DNA from: DHVE2 group archaeon | GTDB lineage: Archaea; Thermoplasmatota; Thermoplasmata; Thermoplasmatales; Aciduliprofundaceae | Assembly: GCA_027023265.1 (NCBI GenBank) | Contig: JALVVV010000054.1 | Location: 1-64,000, forward strand | Length of the DNA stretch: 64,000 nt | Reading direction: 5' to 3' | In this document: in pieces, positions 34,971-43,092 of the stretch | Layout of the letters: each line of letters opens with the position of its first letter | How positions within the stretch are numbered: position 1 is the first letter of the stretch | Position numbers and translations under genes: made by a program | The notes under the pieces: model-generated | Told to the model about the DNA's origin: nothing | What the model saw: the letters and a program-made list of their open reading frames with translations, nothing else | Databases searched by the model: none

Positions 34971-35531
34971 TCACCCAAACAACTGGTTGTTTTCTTTTAA
35001 CTCTTTTATATTTGGCCATTTTTTATCTTTATCGGAGACGAGGGGATTATCAATAGGCCAAGCGATATTCACCTCTGGATCGTTGTAAATCAGACCCCCT
35101 TCATGATCTGGCGCGTAAATATTGTCCACTTTATAAACCACGTCCGCATATTCACTTAGAACAAGGAATCCGTGAGCGAAGCCCCGAGGGATATACAGTT
35201 GGTATTTGTTAAACTCTGATAATATTGCACCCACATATTTTCCGAAGGTGGATGATGAAAGCCTAAGATCCACCGCCACATCGTAAATAACACCCCGAAC
35301 ACAGCGCACAATTTTTGCCTGCGCATACGGCTCTTTTTGAAAGTGCAATCCCCGTAATACTCCGTGTTTGGATCTGGATTGGTTATCTTGAACAAACTCA
35401 CCAAATATTCCTGCATTCTCAAAAACTTCTTTTTTGTATGTTTCCATGAAAAATCCCCGGGAATCTTCGAAAACCCGAGGTTTTATCAAAATCACATCTG
35501 GAATTTCTAATTTTTTAAATTCGAAGGGCAT
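34971..35531 (-). CDS. rfbC: dTDP-4-dehydrorhamnose 3,5-epimerase
   Basis: Cupin epimerase, 186 residues: VFEDSRGFFMETY, QDNQSRSKHGVLRGLHFQ (catalytic His), VRCVRGVIYDVAVDLR (Asp) and PRGFAHGFLVLS. The tracked ORF begins inside rmlB; I place the start at ATG 35531 (MPFEFKKLEIPD), just after the rmlB stop and 5 nt from GAGGTGG. Confidence 0.94.
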   Translation of the reverse strand: MPFEFKKLEIPDVILIKPRVFEDSRGFFMETYKKEVFENAGIFGEFVQDNQSRSKHGVLRGLHFQKEPYAQAKIVRCVRGVIYDVAVDLRLSSSTFGKYVGAILSEFNKYQLYIPRGFAHGFLVLSEYADVVYKVDNIYAPDHEGGLIYNDPEVNIAWPIDNPLVSDKDKKWPNIKELKENNQLFG

Positions 35532-35533
35532 GT

Positions 35534-36538
35534 TTACCACCTCAATTTCCAAGGTGTTTTACTGAGAACTTTCTCATCTACAAGTTTTTCCCACCACTGT
35601 TTATTTTCCATGTACCATTTAACCGTTTTTTCAATTCCCGTGTTAAAATCATATTTTGGTTTCCAACCCAAGTGCTCTTTGAGCTTGGAGGAATCTATGC
35701 TGTATCTAATGTCATGACCTGGTCTGTCTTCCACAAATTCAATCAAGTTCTCATCTTTGTCCAGTATTTTTAGAATTGTTTTAACGATTTCTATATTTGT
35801 TTTTTCCTCTCCTGCAGAGATGTTGTATATCTCTCTTTTTTCCCCCTTTTCTAACACTTTTTCTATTGCTTCGCAATGGTCTAGGACGAAAAGCCAATCT
35901 CTTTTGTTTTCACCTGTACCGTAAACGGGTATTTTCATACCCATTGATGCCCTAATAATTGTTTTTGGAATTAGCTTTTCTGGGAACTGGTAAGGGCCGT
36001 AATTGTTTGTGCATCGGGTTATGGAGACATCTAAATTATACGTCCTTGCATACCCCAGCACAAGAACATCCCCTGCAGCCTTGCTTGCAGAATACGGGGA
36101 GGAAGGCATTAATCGATCTTCCTCGGTGAATGACCCATAGAGAATATCTCCGTACACCTCGTCTGTGCTTATGTGGACAAATCTGGTTTTAGGATTCACT
36201 TTTCTTATTGCTTCAAGAAGGGTTTTCACAGAGAAAATATTGTTGTCGACAAACTCTGAAGGATTTGAGATGCTTCTGTCCACATGGGATTCCGCCGCAA
36301 AATTAATTACCGCGTCCACATCTTTAATAACATTCTTCACTGTTTCAAAATCGCACACATCTCCTTTTATGAACTCATAATGCGGATTATCTTTCAAATC
36401 TTTAAGGTTGTCTAAATTTGAGCCATATCCGAGCTTATCGATGTTTATTATTTTCAGATCATCATGTTTTTTTAACATATATTTGATGAAATTGCTTCCT
36501 ATGAACCCTGCGCCGCCAGTGACTAACATTGTTTTCAT
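35534..36538 (-). CDS. rfbB: dTDP-glucose 4,6-dehydratase
   Basis: Extended SDR, 334 residues: VTGGAGFIGSNFIKYML, FAAESHVDRSI, HISTDEVYGDI and YSASKAAGDVL (YxxxK). Converts dTDP-glucose to the 4-keto-6-deoxy sugar. First gene of the minus-strand rmlB-C-D-GT2 operon, divergent from rmlA across a 62-nt promoter region. Confidence 0.95.
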   Translation of the reverse strand: MKTMLVTGGAGFIGSNFIKYMLKKHDDLKIINIDKLGYGSNLDNLKDLKDNPHYEFIKGDVCDFETVKNVIKDVDAVINFAAESHVDRSISNPSEFVDNNIFSVKTLLEAIRKVNPKTRFVHISTDEVYGDILYGSFTEEDRLMPSSPYSASKAAGDVLVLGYARTYNLDVSITRCTNNYGPYQFPEKLIPKTIIRASMGMKIPVYGTGENKRDWLFVLDHCEAIEKVLEKGEKREIYNISAGEEKTNIEIVKTILKILDKDENLIEFVEDRPGHDIRYSIDSSKLKEHLGWKPKYDFNTGIEKTVKWYMENKQWWEKLVDEKVLSKTPWKLRW

Positions 36539-36600
36539 TCGAACACCTCTTTTGCAGTATATTCGTAAACTATTAATACATTTTTCTCATAAAAGTAATA

Positions 36601-37476
36601 ATGAAAGCAATATTGATGGCTGGAGGAAGCGGCACGAGATTGTATCCCATCACCCTTGCTGTGAACAAACACCTTTTACCTATATATGACAAACCGATGA
36701 TATATTATTCTCTCTCTATACCTATGTTGGCTGGAATTCGGGAAATACTTGTAATATCTGATGAAGAAAGTCTTAAGACATACAAGAAACTCTTTAAAGA
36801 TGGGACGCAATGGGGCATTAGAATAGAATATGCTTCGCAGAATTCACCGCGAGGAATTGCGGAGGGATTAATAATAGGAGAAGAGTTTTTAGATGGAGAT
36901 TCGGTCTGTTTGGTGTTGGGGGATAATATTTTGTATGGTCATGATTTACAAAATCAGTTGAAAAAAGCAAGGGAAAAAGCAGAAAAAGGAGGAGCGGTGG
37001 TTATGGGGTACATGGTAAAAGATCCAGAGAGATATGGAGTCTTAGAATTTGATGAATCTGGAAGACCCACAAGGATAATAGAAAAACCAAAAAATCCACC
37101 CTCTAATTATGCTGTCATAGGTGTGTATTTCTACGACTCCGAAGCACCGGATATAGCTAAAAAAATAAAGCCCTCGTGGAGAAACGAACTCGAGATCACA
37201 GATGTAAATAATGAATATTTGAAGCGTGGAAAACTGGATGTTATAAAGTTGGGTCGCGGATACGCGTGGCTGGACACGGGTACGTACGAAAGTTTGCTTG
37301 ATGCTGGAATGTTCGTTAAAGCGGTGGAAGAGAGAATGGGCATGATGATTAGTTCCCCAGAAGAAATAGCCTATCGAATGAAATATATAAATAAAGAAAA
37401 ACTTAAGTTATTGAGGGAATATTTAAATAATACTTCTTATGGAGAATATTTATTAAAAGTATATAACACTAAATAG
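36601..37476 (+). CDS. rfbA: Glucose-1-phosphate thymidylyltransferase
   Basis: Makes dTDP-glucose from dTTP and glucose-1-phosphate. LMAGGSGTRLYPITLAVNKH is the nucleotide loop; LVLGDNILYG and YAWLDTGTYESLLDA complete the family signature. 291 residues, the normal RmlA length. Divergent from rmlBCD, so both units share the 36539-36600 promoter region. Confidence 0.95.
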   Translation: MKAILMAGGSGTRLYPITLAVNKHLLPIYDKPMIYYSLSIPMLAGIREILVISDEESLKTYKKLFKDGTQWGIRIEYASQNSPRGIAEGLIIGEEFLDGDSVCLVLGDNILYGHDLQNQLKKAREKAEKGGAVVMGYMVKDPERYGVLEFDESGRPTRIIEKPKNPPSNYAVIGVYFYDSEAPDIAKKIKPSWRNELEITDVNNEYLKRGKLDVIKLGRGYAWLDTGTYESLLDAGMFVKAVEERMGMMISSPEEIAYRMKYINKEKLKLLREYLNNTSYGEYLLKVYNTK

Positions 37477-37570
37477 TAGTAATTGTTGTAAATAATAACA
37501 TTATATATATGGTAATCGTTTAGTTGATGTTTGTTATTTTTAAAGAATCCTCCATTGCAGCAGGGGAAAA

Positions 37571-37580
37571 TATAATAAAA
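37571..37580 (+). promoter_or_regulatory. TATA box of the ATPase subunit D gene
   Basis: TATAATAAAA is centred 27 nt before ATG 37602. It rejects the longer tracked start at 37524. Confidence 0.55.
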
Positions 37581-37601
37581 CCAAATTACATGGGGCAACC
37601 A

Positions 37602-38240
37602 ATGGCGGACATAATAGAGGGAGTAAAACCCACTCGCATGCAGCTTCTTGAGATTCGGAAGAAGAGAAAACTGGCAGAAAACGGCCACAAGTTGCTAAGC
37701 GAAAAGAGAGATGCATTGATTTCTGAATTTTTCAAAATTATAGATGTTCGCAATTCACTCAGAAAGAAGGTCGAAAGTTCATTAAAAGAGGCTTTTTCTG
37801 ATTTAATTGATGCGGAAATGATAATGGGCAGGACTTCTGTTGTGGATGTTGCCCGGCAGATGGAACCTATGGACGAAGTGAAAACCACTACTATGAATAT
37901 AATGGGTGTGCTCACCCCTCAAATGGAAATGTTTTCAGATAAAAACCAGCTTGAGTACGGATTTTTGCATACCTCGGCAAAATTAGATGTGGCAACTCTG
38001 AAATTCAGGGATATTATGAGAGACATAGTAAAACTGGCAGAAGTGGAAGGCACAATAGAAGACCTTGCAAGGGAAATAGAAAAAACAAAGCGCAGGGTAA
38101 ATGCCCTGGAGCATATCTTTATTCCAAGGTTTAAAGCCACTGAGAAGTACATAGAGCTTGTTTTAGATGAGAGGGAACGCGAGGATTTCTTCAGGAGGAA
38201 GAGAATAAAAAGTATCCTGGCGGCGAGAAACAATGCTTAA
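37602..38240 (+). CDS. atpD: A-type (V/A) ATP synthase subunit D
   Basis: Central-stalk coiled-coil subunit that couples the A1 catalytic head to the membrane rotor. GVKPTRMQLLEIRKKRKLAENGHKLL is the conserved N-terminal helix; a long C-terminal helix (KTKRRVNALEHIFIPRFKAT) follows. 212 residues from ATG 37602, the family norm. The other ATPase subunits are not in the window, whereas archaeal atpD usually ends that operon, so it is relocated or split here. Overlaps a small membrane-protein gene by 8 nt. Confidence 0.93.
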   Translation: MADIIEGVKPTRMQLLEIRKKRKLAENGHKLLSEKRDALISEFFKIIDVRNSLRKKVESSLKEAFSDLIDAEMIMGRTSVVDVARQMEPMDEVKTTTMNIMGVLTPQMEMFSDKNQLEYGFLHTSAKLDVATLKFRDIMRDIVKLAEVEGTIEDLAREIEKTKRRVNALEHIFIPRFKATEKYIELVLDEREREDFFRRKRIKSILAARNNA

Positions 38241-38397
38241 ATCCATACTGAAACCACCGTCAAATTATGATATAGATGTAAAACGAAGGGTGAAGATATA
38301 CCGCTTACTCCTATACTCGCAGATTGCAGCTACTATTCTCATGGTGGTGGGCTTTATATTTTTCATATTAATTGTTGCCAAAATCATTGAGATTTAG
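38233..38397 (+). CDS. Small single-pass membrane protein, 54 aa (not in ORF track)
   Basis: Starts at an ATG within the last codons of atpD and reads MLKSILKPPSNYDIDVKRRV, then YRLLLYSQIAATILMVVGFI and a hydrophobic end to TAG 38397. It has a basic amphipathic N-terminal half and one transmembrane helix. The 8-nt overlap with atpD and absence of other frames here favour a real, co-translated gene. An ATP-synthase-associated role is only a guess from position. Confidence 0.5.
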   Translation: MLKSILKPPSNYDIDVKRRVKIYRLLLYSQIAATILMVVGFIFFILIVAKIIEI

Positions 38398-38436
38398 GTA
38401 GAAATGTTTTTATCGTAGCGAAATTTCAGGCAAACT

Positions 38437-38841
38437 ATGAGTATGAAGGTAACAATGAGGCATATTGAAGGTATGAGATTTATTGGTGAGACAGATACAC
38501 ACTCAATCGTTTTAGAATCGGATTATTTAAATGTGCAAAAGGCTGTGGCGCCTATGGAGGCATTTCTTCTCTCCCTTGGAGGCTGCACAGGCATGGATGT
38601 TGTTGCAATTCTGATGAAGATGAAGCAACCTCCAAAAAAATTCAGGATTGAGATCGAAGGAGAGAGGGCACAAGAGCACCCTAAAGTGTACACCAAAGTC
38701 TATATTAAATACTATCTCGAAGGTGTGGAGTACGAAAAAGCGAAAAAAGCGGTGGAGCTTTCGCAAAATCGCTACTGCCCGGTAAGTGCCATGCTACGCC
38801 GCAGTGGATGCGAGATTGAATACGAAGTAATCGTGGATTAA
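38437..38841 (+). CDS. OsmC-family peroxiredoxin-like protein
   Basis: 134 residues with both redox cysteines of OsmC/Ohr proteins: LGGCTGMDVV (about residue 48) and QNRYCPVSAMLRR (about 112). The family reduces organic or inorganic peroxides as a dimer with the active site at the interface. Standard length. The 3' end overlaps the convergent 49-aa gene by 4 nt. Compare the variant at 46532, which lacks the second Cys. Confidence 0.87.
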   Translation: MSMKVTMRHIEGMRFIGETDTHSIVLESDYLNVQKAVAPMEAFLLSLGGCTGMDVVAILMKMKQPPKKFRIEIEGERAQEHPKVYTKVYIKYYLEGVEYEKAKKAVELSQNRYCPVSAMLRRSGCEIEYEVIVD

Positions 38842-38987
38842 GTATCCATCAAAGTTAGCATTGCCCTTGCCATTGCAATCTTGGAGTCCCCATTCAGAAG
38901 CAAAAATGCACGTGCCATGGCTAACAATTCATTTTTTTGCCCCTCATCGATTATTTCAAATTGAGATACTTCAATAGCACTCATCAT
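38838..38987 (-). CDS. Small helical protein, 49 aa, unknown
   Basis: I start at ATG 38987 (MMSAIEVSQFEIIDEGQKNE) rather than the tracked 39089, because GAGG precedes it closely and TTTTAAAATAT lies about 27 nt upstream. The sequence is helical with LLAMARAFLLLNGDSKIAMARAML. No family recognised. The tracked upstream extension would run through the C/D box sRNA and is not believable. Confidence 0.5.
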   Translation of the reverse strand: MMSAIEVSQFEIIDEGQKNELLAMARAFLLLNGDSKIAMARAMLTLMDT

Positions 38988-39061
38988 AGTTATTCCTCTC
39001 AACCATATTTTAAAAATGCTCCGTGGTAATAATCTCTGGAGATTTTCAAAGTTAAGAATGA

Positions 39062-39120
39062 GCCCCTCAGCCCGCCCGTCTCTCATCACCGTCAGCTAAG
39101 GCTGAACTCATCATCGGGGC
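39062..39120 (-). ncRNA. C/D box sRNA guiding 2'-O-methylation of 16S rRNA
   Basis: Minus strand, in order: GCCCC stem, C box (A/G)TGATGA as GATGATGA, 12-nt guide GTTCAGCCTTAG, D' box CTGA, CG, C' box GTGATGA, 12-nt guide GAGACGGGCGGG, D box CTGA, GGGGC closing the stem. All boxes are perfect and both guides are exactly 12 nt. The D guide pairs over nine bases with the universal 16S segment CCGCCCGTC; the fifth base from the D box faces C1402. The D' guide pairs with archaeal AAGGCTGAA, with the fifth base facing G902 (E. coli numbering, from memory). It would work with L7Ae, Nop5 and fibrillarin. Lies between two genes. Confidence 0.9.
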
Positions 39121-39200
39121 ATGGGGTTATGCATGCGCACATACTTATTTTTTGGGAATGATTTTGTAAATGTTTAATAAATGGATTCCATGTAAGGGTG

Positions 39201-39944
39201 ATGCTTGAAATTTCAAATCTTACCGTGAAATACGGAGACTTTATTGCAGTTAATGGAATAAGTTTTGAGGTTAAAGATGGAGAAATTTTCGGGCTTCTTG
39301 GCCCAAACGGTGCTGGCAAAAGCTCCACCTTAAAATCAATAATGAGATTGGTAGAGGTTCAGGGAAAAATCAAGCTTTTTGGCAGGAGTATTGGAGTTAA
39401 AGAAATGAACGACATCGGGTATGTGCCGGAGGAATTTATGCTCATAGATTCACTAACGCCCATGGAGTTCTTTGAATTTATTGCTTCAGTTCGCAGGATT
39501 AAAAGAGACAATCTGGAGAGGCTTAACAGGCTCATTTACGGTTTTGGCATAGAAAACCATGTGAATAAGCCCATTGCAACTCTTTCCATGGGTACCAAGC
39601 AAAAGGTCCAGATTATTGCAGCGCTCATGCACAATCCTCCTTTTTTGATTATGGACGAGCCTCTCAACGGTCTCGATGCGAAATCCACCAGAATTCTCAA
39701 AGAGCTTCTCAGGTTAAACGTTGAGAAAAATGGGGCGGTTCTTTTTTCCACTCATATAATGGAAATCGCTGAGGAACTCTGTGATAGAATTGCAGTGATT
39801 AATCGGGGAAAAATAGTTGCAGTGGGAACGATAGATGACCTAAGGGCAAAAGCCAAAACGGAGGGTACTCTTGAGGACATATTCCTGAAGCTAACTGGAG
39901 AGGAAGAGAGCGTTAGAGGGGTCGTAAATGCGCTTTCCAGGTGA
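39201..39944 (+). CDS. ABC transporter ATP-binding protein
   Basis: About 247-residue ATPase: Walker A GPNGAGKSS, signature LSMGTKQKV (LSxGxK form of exporters), Walker B FLIMDEPLNGLD and switch His in STHIMEIA. Pairs with the following polytopic protein in an ABC-2-like exporter of unknown substrate. ATG 39201 is used (the tracked start is the GTG just before). Overlaps the permease gene by 17 nt. Confidence 0.92.
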   Translation: MLEISNLTVKYGDFIAVNGISFEVKDGEIFGLLGPNGAGKSSTLKSIMRLVEVQGKIKLFGRSIGVKEMNDIGYVPEEFMLIDSLTPMEFFEFIASVRRIKRDNLERLNRLIYGFGIENHVNKPIATLSMGTKQKVQIIAALMHNPPFLIMDEPLNGLDAKSTRILKELLRLNVEKNGAVLFSTHIMEIAEELCDRIAVINRGKIVAVGTIDDLRAKAKTEGTLEDIFLKLTGEEESVRGVVNALSR

Positions 39945-41409
39945 ATTGTGGAAGCTTTCGGGCATATTCTACCAGGAGCTGTCTTTCAAATCTCTGCTTG
40001 ACATGAGGAGACCAAATGCCAGCGAGCTTACGGTAAGAAGAATACTCTCAAAATCAAAGATTTCAATGACAATGAATAAGATATTTCTATCTCTGGTGTT
40101 TTTATTATCGGGAATATACGCAGTTTCCGAGAACACGATTATATCATATAGCACCTATTTTTTAATGCTCACCTTCATGTTTTCACTCTTTTTTCTCCAA
40201 TCTGTAACTTATTTTTTTCAGATTAATTTTGATTTTCTAAAAACTCTGCCAATGACCAGGAAAAACCGTGAGAGAGTGATATTTTTAACGTTTATACGAA
40301 TTTTTGATATACCTCTGGTAACTAATATCATAGCAGTGCCACTGGTGGTACTTTTGGGTCCGGGGGCTTTTGCGGCTATGGCATCTGCTTTAGGAGTGCT
40401 CACCGCGGAGGCTTTTTCCATTTCAATAGTCACATATTTCTCCAGGTTGTTTTATCAAAAGCTTGCCTCTCCCACAAGGGGATGGAAATCAGCTATGCGT
40501 TTTGTTTTTATAGTCATATGGGGAACGGCCTTTTTCATGCTCTACGCGATAATGATGTGGATGCCCATAATCTTGCACATGCTTAGAAAATACGATTATT
40601 TTATGCACGAATATAAATTTGTACTCACAATGCTCTTCCCATTTAATATTTCTTATTTAATGCTCTCACCAGACATATTTTCACTTATATCATCTCTTTT
40701 TTTCCTTTTCTTAGGATACCTTTCAATTCGCTGGGTAATGCGTGTGATCGGCAAGAGAGTTATCATAATTTATGGGTCTGAAAAAGATATGGTAATTAAG
40801 GTTAGAAAACCTGTTACTGCAATGGTATTGAAAGATTTTAGACTCACAACGAGAAATCCCGGACTTGCCATGTTGCTCCTGTTGCCGGTATTTGAAGCGG
40901 TTTTGCTGGAAAGCATGAACGTTACAGGATTAGGATTGATGGGAGTTTTGGTAACATTCACCATAATCTACCTTTATTCAATTTACGGATACGAAAATAG
41001 GAAATTGTTGAGAGTTTTGCCAGTCTCTAAATTTGAGACATATTTCGAGAAGTCCATTTTGGCTTTCTTCGTGTACATTATAACATTGATAATTTGCATT
41101 GTCTATTCTTTTATAAGAGGCTCACCGCTGAACTATTTGCATTATGCACTGCTCACTATGGGGGTATTTGCCTCATGTATGGTCGTGATGTACATGGGGG
41201 ATACCTTGGGATTAAGGCCAAGTGCAGGTATGAGCGCTCTTGGATTTTTAGTGCTCATAATAGTAGCAAATACCATTTCTTTAATTCCCATAGCACTAAC
41301 CATATTGTTGCCTGGTTCTTCTGGCGTTTTTATTTCCGCAGGAGTGGCAACAATTATCTTAGCAATCACGTGGTATCTTGTAAAGAAGCTAAGTGATAGA
41401 AAATTATGA
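39928..41409 (+). CDS. ABC exporter membrane subunit
   Basis: 493 residues with about twelve hydrophobic helices in two halves separated by a charged stretch (VIGKRVIIIYGSEKDMVIKV). The N-terminal 40 residues are cytoplasmic and basic. It is the membrane partner of the upstream ATPase, judged by the 17-nt overlap. Large archaeal permeases of this type are poorly characterised; the substrate is unknown. Confidence 0.75.
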   Translation: MRFPGELWKLSGIFYQELSFKSLLDMRRPNASELTVRRILSKSKISMTMNKIFLSLVFLLSGIYAVSENTIISYSTYFLMLTFMFSLFFLQSVTYFFQINFDFLKTLPMTRKNRERVIFLTFIRIFDIPLVTNIIAVPLVVLLGPGAFAAMASALGVLTAEAFSISIVTYFSRLFYQKLASPTRGWKSAMRFVFIVIWGTAFFMLYAIMMWMPIILHMLRKYDYFMHEYKFVLTMLFPFNISYLMLSPDIFSLISSLFFLFLGYLSIRWVMRVIGKRVIIIYGSEKDMVIKVRKPVTAMVLKDFRLTTRNPGLAMLLLLPVFEAVLLESMNVTGLGLMGVLVTFTIIYLYSIYGYENRKLLRVLPVSKFETYFEKSILAFFVYIITLIICIVYSFIRGSPLNYLHYALLTMGVFASCMVVMYMGDTLGLRPSAGMSALGFLVLIIVANTISLIPIALTILLPGSSGVFISAGVATIILAITWYLVKKLSDRKL

Positions 41410-41441
41410 TATGTTTAAATATGTACTGTAAATAAGCCCTT

Positions 41442-42206
41442 ATGCTCACTTTCGTAGGCTTGGGTCTTTACGATGCGAACGACATAACAATCAGGGGAAA
41501 AAAGGCAATTGAAGAGGCGGATGTGGTTTTTGCCGAGTTTTACACTTCTAAATTGATAGGCATGAGCGTAGATGAGTTAGAAAGAGCTATTAGGAGAGAG
41601 ATAAAAGTGCTGTCCCGGGAGGAAGTGGAAGACGGAAAGCGCATAATTGAAGAAGCAGCTGGCAAAAAAGTCGTGCTGTTGGTTGCGGGAGACCCGATGA
41701 TAGCCACAACTCATGTCTCTCTTAGAATCATGGCGGAAGAAAGGGGAATAAAAACAAAAATAGTGCACAACGCATCAATAATTAGTGCTGCACCCGGTCT
41801 TCTTGGCCTTCAAAACTACAAATTTGGAAGAACGGTATCACTTCCTTTTCCACAGGAGAATTATTTTCCCACCAGTGCTTACGATTTCATATACGAGAAT
41901 TATTCAAGGGGATTGCACACCTTAATTCTCTTAGATATTAACCCAAGACCAATGACTGCAAACGAGGCAATGCAAATCCTGCTGGATATGGAAGAGAAAA
42001 AAGGAAAGGGGCTGTTCAAAGAAGATACGTTAATGGCGGTTATTGCAAGAGCAGGAGCTCCTGATTGCATAGTGAAAGCTGGGTATGTTGAAGATTTATT
42101 GAGCTACGATTTTGGCCCACCCTTGCACTCCCTCGTTCTTCCGGGGAAATTGCATTTTGCAGAAGAGGAAGCGTTGGAAAAGTTAGCCGGCGCACCGAAG
42201 ATATAA
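41442..42206 (+). CDS. dph5: Diphthine synthase
   Basis: SAM-dependent methyltransferase that methylates the Dph2 product on elongation factor 2. Tetrapyrrole-methylase-type fold: FVGLGLYDANDITIRG, LVAGDPMIATTHVSL and the family block HNASIISAAPGLLGLQNYKFG. 254 residues, normal for archaea. TATA-like TTTAAATATG lies about 30 nt upstream. It works with Dph2 (23206). Confidence 0.95.
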   Translation: MLTFVGLGLYDANDITIRGKKAIEEADVVFAEFYTSKLIGMSVDELERAIRREIKVLSREEVEDGKRIIEEAAGKKVVLLVAGDPMIATTHVSLRIMAEERGIKTKIVHNASIISAAPGLLGLQNYKFGRTVSLPFPQENYFPTSAYDFIYENYSRGLHTLILLDINPRPMTANEAMQILLDMEEKKGKGLFKEDTLMAVIARAGAPDCIVKAGYVEDLLSYDFGPPLHSLVLPGKLHFAEEEALEKLAGAPKI

Positions 42207-42208
42207 CT

Positions 42209-42481
42209 CTATTTTTTGCACACTTCCCCGGCAACTTTTTTTCCTAGCTCGGTAAAGCGGTAAATTATGTAATTTTCCCTTCTCTCTCCTTCAATTAGGC
42301 CCGCATTTTTCAATATGGAAAGATGGTAAGAGAGCTTTGAATACGCGATGTTCACCACGCTCCTTATGAGGCAAACGCATGATTCTTGAACTCGCAGAAG
42401 GCATATAATTTTCAATCGCAGGAGGTCAGAAAGGGCCTTGAACATCTTCGCGCTTTTTCCGAGTTCTCGTCGAGATGGCAC
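42209..42481 (-). CDS. ArsR-family metal-sensing regulator, N terminus damaged
   Basis: 90 residues from GTG 42481. The winged helix is intact: FKALSDLLRLKIICLL, QESCVCLI (Cys pair where ArsR/SmtB proteins bind metals) and YSKLSYHLSILKNAGLIEGE. Upstream DNA continues to encode a family-like extension from ATG 42567: MVKKMPENVPDDIA, then TAG 42523-42525, then EIENKGG, then one missing G in the run at 42503-42508, then LKEILKNVPSRREL. That extension is typical of longer archaeal ArsR proteins, so the present gene is either N-terminally truncated or a pseudogene. Divergent from ferredoxin and a CDF exporter, its likely targets. Confidence 0.7.
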   Translation of the reverse strand: MPSRRELGKSAKMFKALSDLLRLKIICLLRVQESCVCLIRSVVNIAYSKLSYHLSILKNAGLIEGERRENYIIYRFTELGKKVAGEVCKK

Positions 42482-42601
42482 ATTTTTCAGTATTTCTTTT
42501 AGCCCCCCTTATTTTCGATTTCCTACGCGATGTCGTCAGGCACGTTCTCGGGCATCTTTTTGACCATCGTAATTAAGTAATGGAATTTTCATATTGAAAA
42601 G

Positions 42602-42624
42602 TTATTTCAAAAAAAATTGAAATA
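42602..42624. promoter_or_regulatory. Inverted repeat, probable ArsR operator over the ferredoxin promoter
   Basis: TATTTCAA, six A, TTGAAATA is a perfect 8-bp inverted repeat centred between the divergent ArsR and ferredoxin genes. A nearby TTGAAA copy on each side extends the pattern. GAAATATTTG at its right side may be the ferredoxin TATA box, so a bound repressor would block it. Confidence 0.5.
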
Positions 42625-42654
42625 TTTGAAACGCATGTAGGCATAGTGATAAAA

Positions 42655-43056
42655 ATGGGTGATAAGAAATTTGATTACTGGTTCGGGGTGCCGAGAAAAG
42701 AGATCAAATGGTACCCAAAAATAGACCCAGCGGCATGCATTGGCTGCGGTCTTTGCGCTGTTATATGTGGTCGCGGCGTTTACTCCTATGACCTCGTTTC
42801 AAAAAAGCCGATAGTTGCAAAACCCTTCAATTGTTTGGTTGGATGCCAAACATGCGCCAATCTTTGCCCCGTAGGAGCGATTGAATTTCCATCGCCGGAG
42901 GTGGCCAGAGAAGCGGCGAGAAAAAATAAAATATTCACAAAGGTGAAAAAGATGTTAGAAGAGAAGTTCGCGCAGCAGATGTTGGAAACTGCGAAGCAAT
43001 ATCAGGCGCAGATGGCAAAACATGAAAAAGAGATTAAAGAAATAGAAAAAAGATAA
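42655..43056 (+). CDS. Two-cluster ferredoxin-type protein
   Basis: 133 residues. CIGCGLCAVICG and CLVGCQTCANLCP supply cysteines for two [4Fe-4S] clusters (the second with an atypical CxxxCxxCxxxC spacing). An N-terminal segment FDYWFGVPRKEIKWYPKID precedes them and a Gln/Lys/Glu-rich helix follows. An electron-transfer role is likely; the partner is unknown. ATG 42655 follows GTGAT; the tracked GTG is 9 nt earlier. 36 nt upstream of the CDF exporter. Confidence 0.8.
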   Translation: MGDKKFDYWFGVPRKEIKWYPKIDPAACIGCGLCAVICGRGVYSYDLVSKKPIVAKPFNCLVGCQTCANLCPVGAIEFPSPEVAREAARKNKIFTKVKKMLEEKFAQQMLETAKQYQAQMAKHEKEIKEIEKR

Positions 43057-43092
43057 TTTCAAACTTTTTAATCTTCTCTTTTATTTCCCTTT

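Noticed and set aside
38988-39089. Longer start for the 49-aa protein as in the ORF track
   Set aside because: The extension passes the promoter-like sequence and runs into the C/D box sRNA; a closer ATG has GAGG.
42523-42525. TAG read as pyrrolysine in the ArsR extension
   Set aside because: A frameshift follows within 25 nt and no pyl genes are seen, so ordinary decay is simpler.
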